From Brevibacterium oceani (GTDB taxonomy: Bacteria > Actinomycetota > Actinomycetes > Actinomycetales > Brevibacteriaceae), in contig NZ_JABKDE010000004.1 in assembly GCF_013623835.1 (NCBI RefSeq), positions 1 through 64,000 on the forward strand: 64,000 nt of DNA. Direction: 5' to 3'. Shown here in pieces: positions 35,399 to 44,097 of the stretch. A program made the translations under genes and the position numbers. How positions within the stretch are numbered: the stretch's first letter is position 1; every line of letters begins with the position of its first letter. The notes beneath the pieces were generated by a model. That model saw nothing but the letters and a program-made list of their open reading frames with translations, had not been told where the DNA came from and did no database searches.

Positions 35399-36874
35399 TC
35401 AGGGAGCCAGACTCGGTGCCTCGTCGATGCCGAAGCGGGACTTGAGTGCTCGGCGGGCGGCGAACCAGCCGTTCATCCCATGCACGCCCGGCGCCGGCGG
35501 GGTCGCCGCCGAACAGAGAAATGCACCGGGCACGCCGAGGCTGTAGTTGTCCCAGCTCGTGCGCGGCCGCGCCATCATCCGGTAGAACGACACGACCCCG
35601 GTGGCGATGTCCCCGCCGATGTAGTTCTGATTGTGCCCGGCCATCTCCGAGGCCGGGATCGCATTGTGTGCGACGATCCGATCCCGGAAACCGGGCGCGA
35701 AGCGTTCGATCTGACCGGTGATGTATTCGGTCGGGTCGAGCGGGCAGTCGAAGGGAACATGACAATACGTCCACAGCGGCCGCAGCCCATTCACCTCGCG
35801 GGACGGATCGAAGACGGTCGGGTCGGAGACGAGGCACACGGGATCGGCGGGCATGCGTCCGGACATCACCGTCGCCTCGGCGGCGGCCATCTGCGCCCGC
35901 GACCCGCCGACGTGGATCGTTCCGGCGCGACCGACGGCGGGATCGGCCCATGGGACGGGGCCGTCGAGGACGAAATCGACCTTCGCCGCGGCATTGCCGT
36001 TCTTGAACCCGCGCAGCGCCTTGTCGACGTGGGCGGGCAGGAGTCCTGCGAAGATCTGTGCGGCATTCAGCGCCGAGGTGTCGAGCAGGTACGCGCGAGC
36101 CGCGGGCATATCCGCGACGTGATCGATGCGCGCATCGGTGTGCACCCTCCCGCCGTGGGCCTCGAGATCGGCGACGAGCTCATCGATGATCGCCTGTGAT
36201 CCGCCGACGGGGGAGGGCCAGCCGACGTCGTGGGCGAGCATCGAGAGCATCGTCGCCGTCGCAGCCGTGCCCATCGCCGGCAGCCCGCCGATCGCATGCG
36301 AGGCGACCCCGGTGAACAGGGCCTGAGTGGACTCGTGGGAGAGCGGAACGTTCCAAGCGGGGGTGGCCTGACCGAGCAGACGCAGCCCGAACTTCACGAC
36401 GTTCGCGAGCCCGGGAAGGTCACGCAGGGTCGGCGGGACCGACCGCTTGTCACCGAGCGAGAGCCACACGGAATCGTCCGCACGCTCGAGCAGGGGTGCG
36501 AAGAAGCGTCGCCATTCCGGTCCCGCCTCGCCGAGGTGGTCGACCGTCGTCTCGAGATCGTGGAAGGCCAGCGCCGCCGGCTTGCCATCGAGCGGCTGGG
36601 CGTAGGAGATCTCCGGGGTCGTCAGTTCCATTCCGCGGGCACGCAGGTCGAATTCCGCGAAGAAGGGACTGGCGATCGCCAGTGGATGCACGGCCGAGCA
36701 GATGTCATGAGTGACGCCTGGAGCGAGTCCGAGGTCGAGGGTGCGGGCACCGCCGCCGATCGTCGACTGGGCCTCGAACACCTCGACCGAGAGTCCGGCG
36801 CGAGCGAGGGTGACCGCGGCCGCCAGGCCGTTCGGTCCCGATCCGACGACGACTGCATCCACCTCAGAGCTCAT
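35399..36874 (-). CDS. Phytoene-desaturase-like FAD oxidoreductase
   Basis: A 491-residue NAD(P)/FAD-binding protein of the CrtI/PYROXD2-like group. The N-terminal dinucleotide fold is VVGSGPNGL and GGGART; the C-terminal FAD-clamping motif is near PAPGVHGMNGW. No carotenoid partner gene (crtB, crtE) is nearby, so the substrate may be another polyene, sterol or aromatic compound. The ATG is 6 nt after a TAGACT box. It is not in an obvious operon with the TenA-like gene 33 nt upstream. Confidence 0.75.
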   Translation of the reverse strand: MSSEVDAVVVGSGPNGLAAAVTLARAGLSVEVFEAQSTIGGGARTLDLGLAPGVTHDICSAVHPLAIASPFFAEFDLRARGMELTTPEISYAQPLDGKPAALAFHDLETTVDHLGEAGPEWRRFFAPLLERADDSVWLSLGDKRSVPPTLRDLPGLANVVKFGLRLLGQATPAWNVPLSHESTQALFTGVASHAIGGLPAMGTAATATMLSMLAHDVGWPSPVGGSQAIIDELVADLEAHGGRVHTDARIDHVADMPAARAYLLDTSALNAAQIFAGLLPAHVDKALRGFKNGNAAAKVDFVLDGPVPWADPAVGRAGTIHVGGSRAQMAAAEATVMSGRMPADPVCLVSDPTVFDPSREVNGLRPLWTYCHVPFDCPLDPTEYITGQIERFAPGFRDRIVAHNAIPASEMAGHNQNYIGGDIATGVVSFYRMMARPRTSWDNYSLGVPGAFLCSAATPPAPGVHGMNGWFAARRALKSRFGIDEAPSLAP

Positions 36875-36880
36875 ACGGCC

Positions 36881-36886
36881 AGTCTA
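36881..36886 (-). promoter_or_regulatory. -10 box (TAGACT), leaderless start
   Basis: A minus-strand TAGACT lies 6 nt before the ATG at 36874. Confidence 0.6.
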
Positions 36887-36907
36887 GAGGAGCGGGGCTG
36901 TCTCGCG

Positions 36908-37468
36908 TCAGTGAGAGTCGCCCTGGTAGGCGTCGCCTCGGTGGAGGTCGATCCACCCGCGGTGCACCTGACGCGAAGGGATCGCGTCGCGAGACTCCGC
37001 CCAGTCGAGGTAGAGCCATTCGGCGACGACGAGGACGACGAGCAGCTGCGGATAATCCGCCGACGCCACGGCCTCATCCATGAGATCCCGGAAGCCTGCC
37101 GTCGGTGCCGCCGGCTCGGGGTCGAGGTAGTCGGCGGGACCGACGCCCAATTCGGCGAAGGAGTCGACGAAATAGGTGTCCTCATCGGCGACGAGCATGC
37201 CGAGCTGGCGCGCGAACCGCAGCTTCGCATCGAGCTCATCGGCGTGGGCGACGCACGCCCCGAGCATGGACAGGAACGACTCGAAGAACTGGTAGTCCTG
37301 CACCAGATAGTCCCGCATGACGGTGTCGTCGATGGTGCCGGCGAAGAGTTCCCGGACGAACCGGTGGTCGACGGCCTCCGTCCATTGTCTGCGGGTCGAT
37401 CTCAGCAGTGCCGATACCGCTCCGTCGGCGGTCACTGTGACGGTTGTGTCGATATCTGTGGTGGTCAT
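36908..37468 (-). CDS. TenA-like protein (TenA_E type), short C-terminus
   Basis: A 186-residue helical protein with the TenA (thiaminase II) core: FVRELFAGTI, VQDYQFFESFL and AEWLYLDWAES. The catalytic Cys position of TenA_C enzymes (PC motif) is Ala-Glu here, as in the TenA_E subgroup. TenA proteins release the pyrimidine moiety of degraded thiamine for salvage. The usual final helix pair, with its late Glu, should follow WIDLH, but the frame stops after 12 more residues, about 35-45 short of the usual length. I chose the ATG at 37468 because of an AAGGAG site upstream; 37498 is possible. Confidence 0.65.
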   Translation of the reverse strand: MTTTDIDTTVTVTADGAVSALLRSTRRQWTEAVDHRFVRELFAGTIDDTVMRDYLVQDYQFFESFLSMLGACVAHADELDAKLRFARQLGMLVADEDTYFVDSFAELGVGPADYLDPEPAAPTAGFRDLMDEAVASADYPQLLVVLVVAEWLYLDWAESRDAIPSRQVHRGWIDLHRGDAYQGDSH

Positions 37469-37494
37469 TGCTGTTCCACTCCTTCCGCCGGTGC

Positions 37495-38169
37495 TCACCG
37501 GATCAGGTTCGGTCGGTCAAGGTCGGTGTTGTCGAGATTCCAGGTGGCACGGTCCCACGGGGCCGCCTCGGCGAAGTAGAGCCTCTGCCCACCGACGTAA
37601 CGACGGTTGGACTCGGACTCGGGATCGGCATCATTCAGGTGCGGAAACCGCGCGTTCCCGCGCGGAACCGAGACGGCGAAGGGCACCTCGATCCACACGC
37701 TGGCATCCCAGTGATCGCGCAGTTCGGGGCGGTGGAGGAAGATCCCGTCGACGAGGAGGACGCAGTCATCCGGCAGGTTGAGGGGATCAGGTGCGACAGG
37801 TTCATCGGCATCGACGTCCCACACCGCGGGTGCGATCGCCTCACCCGTGCGGAAGGGTTCGACGACCGATTCGACGAAAGCCGGGTAGTCGTAGGAATCC
37901 CGATAGAAGGATTCGGGACCGCGGCCCTCGGCATAGCGCACCGACCTGGGGCGGTGGAAGCCGTCGATGCTCACGCAGGCCAGCGGGCGGTTGTCCTCTG
38001 CCGGTGGGCGGGCGTCGTCCCGGGACGCGAGGTCGATGAGTTCGGAGACGAGCACGGACTTGCCTGCACCATCAAGGCCGTCGACCGCGATGAGGGCACG
38101 ACCACCTCGGCGAACGGAGCGCACATGGTCGAGGAGCTCGCGCAGCACCGCCTGCCGTGTCACCGTCAT
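37495..38169 (-). CDS. Uridine-kinase-like P-loop protein
   Basis: A 224-residue protein with Walker A GLDGAGKS near residue 30 and a Mg-binding motif in LLVDGIFLHRPEL. The fold matches uridine kinase/phosphoribulokinase relatives (Udk-like). Whether it phosphorylates uridine, a pantothenate or another alcohol is not visible. Its stop overlaps an upstream-start candidate of the TenA-like gene, so the two probably share an mRNA, with a possible role in thiamine or nucleoside salvage. It begins at a leaderless-type -10 box. Confidence 0.7.
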   Translation of the reverse strand: MTVTRQAVLRELLDHVRSVRRGGRALIAVDGLDGAGKSVLVSELIDLASRDDARPPAEDNRPLACVSIDGFHRPRSVRYAEGRGPESFYRDSYDYPAFVESVVEPFRTGEAIAPAVWDVDADEPVAPDPLNLPDDCVLLVDGIFLHRPELRDHWDASVWIEVPFAVSVPRGNARFPHLNDADPESESNRRYVGGQRLYFAEAAPWDRATWNLDNTDLDRPNLIR

Positions 38170-38175
38170 GTCCCG

Positions 38176-38181
38176 AGACTA
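38176..38181 (-). promoter_or_regulatory. -10 box (TAGTCT), leaderless start
   Basis: A minus-strand TAGTCT lies 6 nt before the ATG at 38169. Confidence 0.5.
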
Positions 38182-38239
38182 ACGCAGGAAGCCGACGATC
38201 GGGCCAGATCAGAGGGCCGACTCAGCGTTCAGGTGCTGC

Positions 38240-39280
38240 TCAGGGCACCGTCGCGGCGGCCGCGTCGAGCCGTGCAGCCAGCACCGAGGCGATCCGGTCG
38301 GCGGCAGCCGTGCGCCCGGCTTCGCGTTCGGCTGCCTCGACGGCGGGGTTGTAGTTCGTGTTCGTGTTGATGTCGTAGACGACCTGCCGGTTGTCGAGTG
38401 TCTCGATGAACTCGATCCCGGCGATGTCGATGCCCAGGTCCGCCAGCAGTGCCTCGAGTCTGCCGATGAGCGGAGCGTCCCGGGTGATCTCGGGGCGCAG
38501 GGCGAAAGGTGCGATCAGTGGCGCATCGGCGCTCGTCGGGGCGGCGCCCGCCTCGGTGGTGGCACCCGCACCGCCGGGACCGGGGATCTCGCAGGCCTCG
38601 GCCGGGCAGAGTTCGAACGAGCCGTTGGAGACGTCGACGCGCACGGCGTAATGGAATCGACCGCCGATGAACTCGGCGCGAGTGACGAACGGCTCGGCCG
38701 GCTGCACATACTCCTGTACGAGGGTGATCCCATCGATCGGAGCGTTCGCGCCCTCAGGAGCGAAGTCGGCGGCAGCGGCGTCGAGTTCGGCATGGGAGTC
38801 GAAGCGGCGCACTCCGAGTCCCTTGCCGCCCTGATTGTGCTTCGTGATGAACGGGGGAGTGAAGTCGCGAGCTGCCGCGGGCAGGGCATCGGCACCGAAC
38901 ACCGCCGAGGTGCGGGGTGCATCGAAGCCGTGCTCGGTCAGCACTCTGTGCTGGCGGACTTTGCTCACCTCGAGTTCGTAGACGTCGCGACCGTTGATGA
39001 CGGTGCGTCCTGCCCCGGCCAACCACTCGAGGACGGCGCGACCGTACTCCTTGACGTGCGGATCCGTGCGTGTGTGCGCCGAGGCCGACAGCCTCGACCA
39101 GAACAGTCCCGGCGGTGGGGCGGCCGTGAGATCGATCGACGTCTGCGGCAGCAGCCATTCGACATGGGGGACGCCGAGGCGGTCGAGCGCCTCGGTAAAG
39201 GGCGGGATCCATTCCGGATTGTCGTGGATGATGTACACCGTCGCCGGAGCATCGCCGACGGGCAGAGTATGGGAACTCAT
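38240..39280 (-). CDS. ATP-grasp ligase (RimK-like)
   Basis: A 346-residue ATP-grasp protein. The nucleotide-binding loop is ITKHNQGGKGLGV and the metal site is near VYDINTNTNYN. A Pro/Ala-rich insertion (about 232-258) splits the C-terminal part. Such ligases join a carboxylate to an amine or amino acid. No peptide precursor or biosynthetic partner sits beside it; neighbours are a kinase and a VOC protein. The product is unknown. A GAAGG site lies upstream of the ATG at 39280. Confidence 0.7.
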   Translation of the reverse strand: MSSHTLPVGDAPATVYIIHDNPEWIPPFTEALDRLGVPHVEWLLPQTSIDLTAAPPPGLFWSRLSASAHTRTDPHVKEYGRAVLEWLAGAGRTVINGRDVYELEVSKVRQHRVLTEHGFDAPRTSAVFGADALPAAARDFTPPFITKHNQGGKGLGVRRFDSHAELDAAAADFAPEGANAPIDGITLVQEYVQPAEPFVTRAEFIGGRFHYAVRVDVSNGSFELCPAEACEIPGPGGAGATTEAGAAPTSADAPLIAPFALRPEITRDAPLIGRLEALLADLGIDIAGIEFIETLDNRQVVYDINTNTNYNPAVEAAEREAGRTAAADRIASVLAARLDAAAATVP

Positions 39281-39418
39281 CGCGAACCTTCGTTTGGGGT
39301 GCCGACGCGATCACTCGCACGGCGGATCTGCTCAACAATCCTACGCCTGATCGTCTGTGCGGCTGGAGAGCCTCCCGTCTTCGGTTGGAGGTCCTCCCAT
39401 CGTGTCCGTGCCGCGGAG

Positions 39419-39424
39419 TAGACT
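39419..39424 (+). promoter_or_regulatory. -10 box (TAGACT), leaderless start
   Basis: TAGACT lies 6 nt before the ATG at 39431. Confidence 0.6.
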
Positions 39425-39430
39425 GGTCGC

Positions 39431-39793
39431 ATGGCTATCGCAAAGCAGCCCGTTGTCGTGCTCGATGCTCCCGATGCCGCAGAGCTCGCGGAGTTCTACG
39501 GAAAGCTCCTCGACTGGAAGGTCACCGTCGACGACGACGGCACCTGGGCCGAAGTCGTCTCCGACTCGTGGCCGCCGATCTGTGTCCAGCAGGTCGAGGA
39601 CTACCACGCGCCCAGCTGGCCCGGTCAGGCTCATCCGCAGCAGATGCACATCGACGTGATCGTCGACGATCTGGATATCGCCGAGAAGGCAGTGCTCGAG
39701 ATCGGCGCCGGTAAGGCCGAACAGCAGCCAGGGGAGACCTTCCGAGTCTTTCTCGACCCGGCCGGCCACCCCTTCTGCCTGTGCCAGAACTGA
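39431..39793 (+). CDS. VOC (glyoxalase-fold) family protein
   Basis: A 120-residue protein with one VOC unit of about 115 residues. It opens PVVVLDAPDAAELAEFY and ends FLDPAGHPFCLC, the usual glyoxalase-like pattern with a late His and Cys. VOC members bind metals and act on small molecules or give resistance to bleomycin-type drugs. No substrate can be inferred. It sits opposite the MHS transporter gene, 48 nt from its stop. Confidence 0.78.
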   Translation: MAIAKQPVVVLDAPDAAELAEFYGKLLDWKVTVDDDGTWAEVVSDSWPPICVQQVEDYHAPSWPGQAHPQQMHIDVIVDDLDIAEKAVLEIGAGKAEQQPGETFRVFLDPAGHPFCLCQN

Positions 39794-39841
39794 GCCTCAG
39801 CGTGCGGCATTACTGAAGCCACCGCGTAGGGCACGGATGCC

Positions 39842-41278
39842 TCAGCGTGCGGCTGCGGCTTCCTCGTTGAGCTCCTGGGCGAGGTCCTTCGCCTCTTCCT
39901 TCGACGCCGCCGACGGAGTCGAACCCCACAGCGGACGACGATTGCTCTCGGGCACGAAGTGGATGGTGATGAGCCCGATGACACCCGCGGCCACGAGGTA
40001 GATGGCCGGCCACATCAGATTGTTCGTGGCGCCGATGAGCGACGTCATGACGAACGAGGTCGTGCCGCCGAACAGGGAGATCGAGACGTTGAACGCGATC
40101 GCCAGGGCACCGGCTCGGACCATCGTCGGGAACAGCGACGGCAGGGTCGAGGGCATCGTGGCGCTGAAGCAGATGAGGCTCAGCCCCATGATGAGCAGGC
40201 CGAGGAAGACGATGAAGTCGCTGTGCCCGCGGATGAGCCACAGGGAGGGGAACGAGAGAACGATGAGCGAGATCGAACCCGTGCGCACAATGGCCTTGCG
40301 GCCCACCCGGTCGGAGAGCTTGCCGATGACGGGAATGAGCGCCAGGCAGCAGGCCATGACGATGATCTGCAGGATCTGCGAGGTCAGATCGGAGACTCCG
40401 CCGCTGCCCTGAATCTCCTTGACCATCGGGAAGTAGGTCGGAATGAACGAGGTGAGCATGTAGTTCGTGACGTTCCAGGCGAGCACCAGACCGGTGCAGG
40501 CGAGCAGGTTCGGCCACAGCTTGAAGATGTTCTTGAGCTCGCCCTTGGCATGGTTCTTCTCCTCCTCCTTCTCGGAGAGCTTCTCCATCTCCTTGTAGGC
40601 AGGAGTGTCGGCGAGCTTCGTCCGCAGGTAGACGCCGATGAAGCCGAGCGGCAGGGCGACGAAGAACGGGATCCTCCAGCCCCACGACTCGAGGAACTCG
40701 GGAGTCGACACAGCCTGCATGATCGTCGCGACCGAGGCGCCGAGCACGTAGCCGGTGAACGTTCCGACCTCGAGCAGACTGCCGAGGAAGCCGCGACGGC
40801 GGTCGGGCGCGTATTCGGCGATGAACGTCATCGCATTCGAGTACTCGCCGCCGGTCGAGAACCCTTGAAGGAGACGGCAGGCGAGCAGCAGGAACGGTGC
40901 CCACAGTCCGACCGTGGCATAGTCGGGGATGACGCCGATGAGGAAGGTGCCGGCGGCCATCATGATCATCGTCATCGCCAGGACCTTGTTGCGCCCGATC
41001 TTGTCGGCCAAGGGTCCGAAGACGATTCCGCCGAGAGGGCGGACGAGGAAGGCGACGGCGAAGAGTCCGGCGACGATGACGTGCCCGATCGGCCCTGAGT
41101 CCTTCGGCAGGAAGATCCCCTCGATGACAACTGCCAGGTAGCCGTAGACACCGAAGTCATACCATTCGGTGATGTTGCCGATGGCCGCGGCACCGATGGC
41201 CCGCTTCGTCACATCGGGCTTGGTCACTGTGATCTCTTCCGGGCGCCACCGCCGGCGGACATTGTCCGGTCCGAACAT
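39842..41278 (-). CDS. MFS transporter, MHS (ProP-like) family
   Basis: A 478-residue, twelve-helix proton-coupled symporter. Family motifs are GNITEWYDFGVYGYLA in helix 1, GPLADKIGRNK in the 2-3 loop and RLLQGFSTGGEYSNA in helix 4. The loop between helices 6 and 7 carries a charged segment (EKEEEKNHAK). MHS members import proline, betaine, citrate, shikimate or similar. The frame is open to GTG 41434. I chose the ATG at 41278 because of GGAGGGAGGG upstream and because the family N-terminus matches. A -10 box with a GTG at leaderless spacing (41429-41443) could give a longer protein. Confidence 0.82.
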   Translation of the reverse strand: MFGPDNVRRRWRPEEITVTKPDVTKRAIGAAAIGNITEWYDFGVYGYLAVVIEGIFLPKDSGPIGHVIVAGLFAVAFLVRPLGGIVFGPLADKIGRNKVLAMTMIMMAAGTFLIGVIPDYATVGLWAPFLLLACRLLQGFSTGGEYSNAMTFIAEYAPDRRRGFLGSLLEVGTFTGYVLGASVATIMQAVSTPEFLESWGWRIPFFVALPLGFIGVYLRTKLADTPAYKEMEKLSEKEEEKNHAKGELKNIFKLWPNLLACTGLVLAWNVTNYMLTSFIPTYFPMVKEIQGSGGVSDLTSQILQIIVMACCLALIPVIGKLSDRVGRKAIVRTGSISLIVLSFPSLWLIRGHSDFIVFLGLLIMGLSLICFSATMPSTLPSLFPTMVRAGALAIAFNVSISLFGGTTSFVMTSLIGATNNLMWPAIYLVAAGVIGLITIHFVPESNRRPLWGSTPSAASKEEAKDLAQELNEEAAAAR

Positions 41279-41615
41279 GCCCCTCCCTCCATTTGGCGGT
41301 GAGGGACCGCGGGGACGTGCGCCAGGCACGAACTCACAGAGCATAAGAATCACGCGCAGTCGACTCCGCGAGCCCCTCATCGTTCTGGTTGATGTCGTTG
41401 CTCTCAGCCGGGTCGCCCCGACGCAAAACACCACTCAAGGCTAGTCCTCTCAGCTCTCATGGCAAGTTCAGTTGGGCGCCTACCCCCGATTTGGCGGGCT
41501 TGGCTCCCCTCGCGAAGGGGGTCGGACGACGGCGCTGTGGTCCGGTCTTCACTCGTGGGATGGTTCGCTGGGCGACGGCGGTGACCCTGGCCGTGCATCC
41601 GTCTAGAGTGGTCCC
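41279..41615. other. 337-bp region between divergent genes
   Basis: It holds a minus-strand TAGCCT -10 box (41438-41443) for the MHS transporter and a plus-strand TAGAGT box (41604-41609) for hutD. Between them I find no gene and no operator-like repeat. Confidence 0.5.
41604..41609 (+). promoter_or_regulatory. -10 box (TAGAGT), leaderless start of the HutD gene
   Basis: TAGAGT lies 6 nt before the ATG at 41616. Confidence 0.6.
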
Positions 41616-42206
41616 ATGCGCGTGCTCACAAGCTTCGATGATCATGATCCCGTCCCGTGGGCCAATGGTGCGGGGGAGACGACCGAGCTCGTCTCGCTCG
41701 CCGAGTCCGAGCATCTGACCCTGACTTTCAGTCCCTGGCGGCTGAGCATCGCACGACTTGATCACACCGGTCCGTTCTCCGCCCTTCCCGGCATGGCTCG
41801 GACCTTCCTTCCCACCGCCGAGGTGGTCCTCACCGTCGATGGTCGAACTCACCGGATCCCCCGGTTCACCCCGTTGAGCTTCGACGGCGGCGCGAACGTC
41901 GAGCTCAGAGAACTGAGCGATTCGTGCTTCGCGGTCAATCTCATGGTCGCCGAGGCTGGGGCGGGCGAGGTGCTGCAGATGCGCGGGCCCGGCGACGTCG
42001 GTCCGCGACGGACACTCGAGGAGGCGGCCATGGGGCAGTCGACGGGCCCGGTCGTTGGTCCAACCGATTGTCCGACCGAGGCCGGGGCCCGCCCGGCCTT
42101 CCTGCTCACCCTCGAAGCAAGCCCGGAATACCCGCGCTTCACGCTGCTCGAACTCTCCGGTTCCGATGCTGCTTCCGACCACCTCGGCGGGGTGCTTCTG
42201 CACTGA
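41616..42206 (+). CDS. HutD/Ves family cupin protein
   Basis: A 196-residue double-stranded beta-helix protein. The family start (PWANGAGETTELV) and FSALPGMARTFLP are present. HutD/Ves proteins accompany histidine utilisation or cold stress in other bacteria, but their reaction is not settled. No hut gene is nearby. The start is backed by the leaderless -10 box. Confidence 0.78.
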   Translation: MRVLTSFDDHDPVPWANGAGETTELVSLAESEHLTLTFSPWRLSIARLDHTGPFSALPGMARTFLPTAEVVLTVDGRTHRIPRFTPLSFDGGANVELRELSDSCFAVNLMVAEAGAGEVLQMRGPGDVGPRRTLEEAAMGQSTGPVVGPTDCPTEAGARPAFLLTLEASPEYPRFTLLELSGSDAASDHLGGVLLH

Positions 42207-42418
42207 GGTGGGACAGCACCCCTCCGCCGGGAATCGATGGCTGGGGAAATGGTGGGAAACACATGTCTTGCGCATCACACGGATGAGCGTCATCGCAGGT
42301 CATTGCGCCTACTCGGGGACCGGTGGGTCAGCGATCTCCCAGACTCGGAGGGGGTGGGTCAGCATGCCCTGACATTCGAGTCCGATACTGGTGCGAAGCA
42401 CGTGTTTTTGGAGGACCA

Positions 42419-43861
42419 TTGGCATCGAATTCCCGCGACCCCGAGCAGACGAACAAGCAGCGGACGACTCCCGCAGGCGAGTCCCCGACGAACGCACAGC
42501 ACCACTCGCAGACGCTGCCGCTCATCACCGAGGAGATCGCTGCGAACAACGCCACAGCACGCACCGAGGCCACCAACAGTGAACCCGTGACCACCCCGGT
42601 GATGCCGCCGAACCCGATCCGCCGCGAGGAGCAGGGTGAGCGGGCGCAGCCGAGCAGTGCCGGAACGGCTCGCCTCCCGGAATCGCAGTCATCATCGCAG
42701 GGTGCCGCCGTCGGCGCCCCCGCCACCGCGGCCGGCGCTGAGGCTGCGGAGGCGAAAGCCGGCGACGGTGAAGAGAAGAAGTCGGAGGGACGGATCTCCG
42801 CGACCCAGCTCATCGCCGGCGCCGGTGCCGCCGCGACCTCCTCGGTCATCGGCGGCCAGCTCGGCGTCGCCGGAACCGTCATCGGCGCCGGTATCGCCAG
42901 CATCGTCACCGGACTCGCCGTCACCCTCTACAGCCGCAGCCTCGACAAGGGCAAGGAGAAGATCAAAGAGGTCGGCTCCAAACTGGCCCCGGCCGTCAAG
43001 GCACAGATCGCGAAGAACCCGGTCACCGAACGCACCGCGCTGACCGGCACCACCGAAGCCCTCCCGACCCCTGGCGCAACGCATGCCGCAGATGGGGGTG
43101 CAGGCTGGTCGGCCGCCTCGGCGAGGGAAGACGGTGACGGCGCCGGCGGCACCGGCGGTGCAGGCGACGGCTCGGCCGGCGTCGACGCTGCAGGCGAGAC
43201 CGAAGAGGACAAGAGCAGCTGGTGGCAGAAGCTGCGGCGCAAACGCGTCCTCTACCCTGCGGCGATCGGGGTCGCGGCGTTCGGCATCGGCCTCGGCGGA
43301 GTCGTCATGGCCGAATCCTTCACCGACGCCGACCTCTCGCCGGGCACCTCGCAGCTCTCGCGATCGGTTTCGGGGCAGTCCTCGACCGCCGACGAATCGG
43401 GCACCGATTCCGGGACCTCCGACTCCGGGAGCTCGGGTGACGGATCCGGCAGAGGTTCCCAATCGGGCACCGACGGAAATCAGGGCTCGACGAGCGGCAG
43501 AACGGACACGCAGAACGGTCAGTCCACCTCGGCGGGGGATGACACCGGCACGCAGAGCACGAACACCGACGGCACCGACCAGGGCACGGATTCGACGACC
43601 GGCAGCGGCAGCGACACCAGCGGCTCGACCACCGCGGACGGCACCGACACGGCGAGCGGGACGAGCACGAGCAGCGGCGGCTCGTCGAGTGCGGGCTCAT
43701 CCGGCGGGTCGAACAGCAGCGGCAGCGCAAGCGGCGGGTCGAATTCCGGTTCATCGGGCTCCGGTTCGTCCGGGTCCGGTTCCTCAGGTTCCGGATCGTC
43801 GGGCTCCGGGTCCTCGGGGTCGGGCAGCGGCGGAGGGGGAGCCGCCTCGGCGCAGGGGTGA
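42419..43861 (+). CDS. Two-helix membrane protein with Gly/Ser repeat tail
   Basis: A 480-residue protein. A polar disordered N-terminus (about 1-120) leads to a Gly/Ala-rich hydrophobic hairpin (about 125-165, with GAGAAATSSVIGGQLG). A linker, a second transmembrane helix (about 280-300) and a long, probably extracellular Ser/Gly/Thr/Asp-rich tail follow. The tail ends in five tandem GSSGS-type units. The start is a TTG at 42419 with GGAGG 4 nt upstream. The frame is open from 42323. No recognised domain. Topology suggests a surface-exposed stalk. Confidence 0.6.
   Translation: MASNSRDPEQTNKQRTTPAGESPTNAQHHSQTLPLITEEIAANNATARTEATNSEPVTTPVMPPNPIRREEQGERAQPSSAGTARLPESQSSSQGAAVGAPATAAGAEAAEAKAGDGEEKKSEGRISATQLIAGAGAAATSSVIGGQLGVAGTVIGAGIASIVTGLAVTLYSRSLDKGKEKIKEVGSKLAPAVKAQIAKNPVTERTALTGTTEALPTPGATHAADGGAGWSAASAREDGDGAGGTGGAGDGSAGVDAAGETEEDKSSWWQKLRRKRVLYPAAIGVAAFGIGLGGVVMAESFTDADLSPGTSQLSRSVSGQSSTADESGTDSGTSDSGSSGDGSGRGSQSGTDGNQGSTSGRTDTQNGQSTSAGDDTGTQSTNTDGTDQGTDSTTGSGSDTSGSTTADGTDTASGTSTSSGGSSSAGSSGGSNSSGSASGGSNSGSSGSGSSGSGSSGSGSSGSGSSGSGSGGGGAASAQG
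43748..43822 (+). repeat. Five tandem 15-bp coding units (GSSGS)
   Basis: Units begin at 43748, 43763, 43778, 43793 and 43808. Each encodes Gly-Ser-Ser-Gly-Ser with silent changes between copies. This is a length-variable coding minisatellite. Confidence 0.7.
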
Positions 43862-43888
43862 TCGGTTCGACACCACGGCCGGGAATCT

Positions 43889-43904
43889 TAGGCAGGGTTG
43901 CCTA
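43889..43904. promoter_or_regulatory. Inverted repeat 1 upstream of catalase
   Basis: TAGGCA-GGGT-TGCCTA is a perfect 6-bp inverted repeat. It resembles half of a DtxR/IdeR iron box, but this is tentative. Confidence 0.4.
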
Positions 43905-43921
43905 TGTTGTACCCAGTGAGC

Positions 43922-43939
43922 AACCTCGTTAGGTTGACA
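43922..43939 (+). promoter_or_regulatory. Inverted repeat 2 and -35 box upstream of catalase
   Basis: AACCT-CGTT-AGGTT (43922-43935) overlaps a perfect TTGACA -35 hexamer (43934-43939). No convincing -10 is visible at 17 bp. A regulator bound here would block the catalase promoter. Confidence 0.4.
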
Positions 43940-44097
43940 ATAACTCCGACAGTGATCTGCCGAAGTCGGGGAAACGAGATCAGGCGAGGCGCGTGCAGCC
44001 CTCCCTCCCGCCGCACCGGTGGGATTGCATCTGACCGGTGGGTGATCGATGGCGGGCGGCGCGAGCGTGCCTGTTCTCCAACGGTGAAGGAGATGTG

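Noticed and set aside
36874..38240. TPP riboswitch near the TenA-like gene
   Set aside because: The gaps are too short and no TPP core motifs are visible; starts are leaderless or have plain ribosome binding sites.
42323..42418. ATG 42323 as start of the Gly/Ser-tail protein
   Set aside because: The region has no membrane or conserved sequence; the TTG at 42419 has GGAGG directly upstream.
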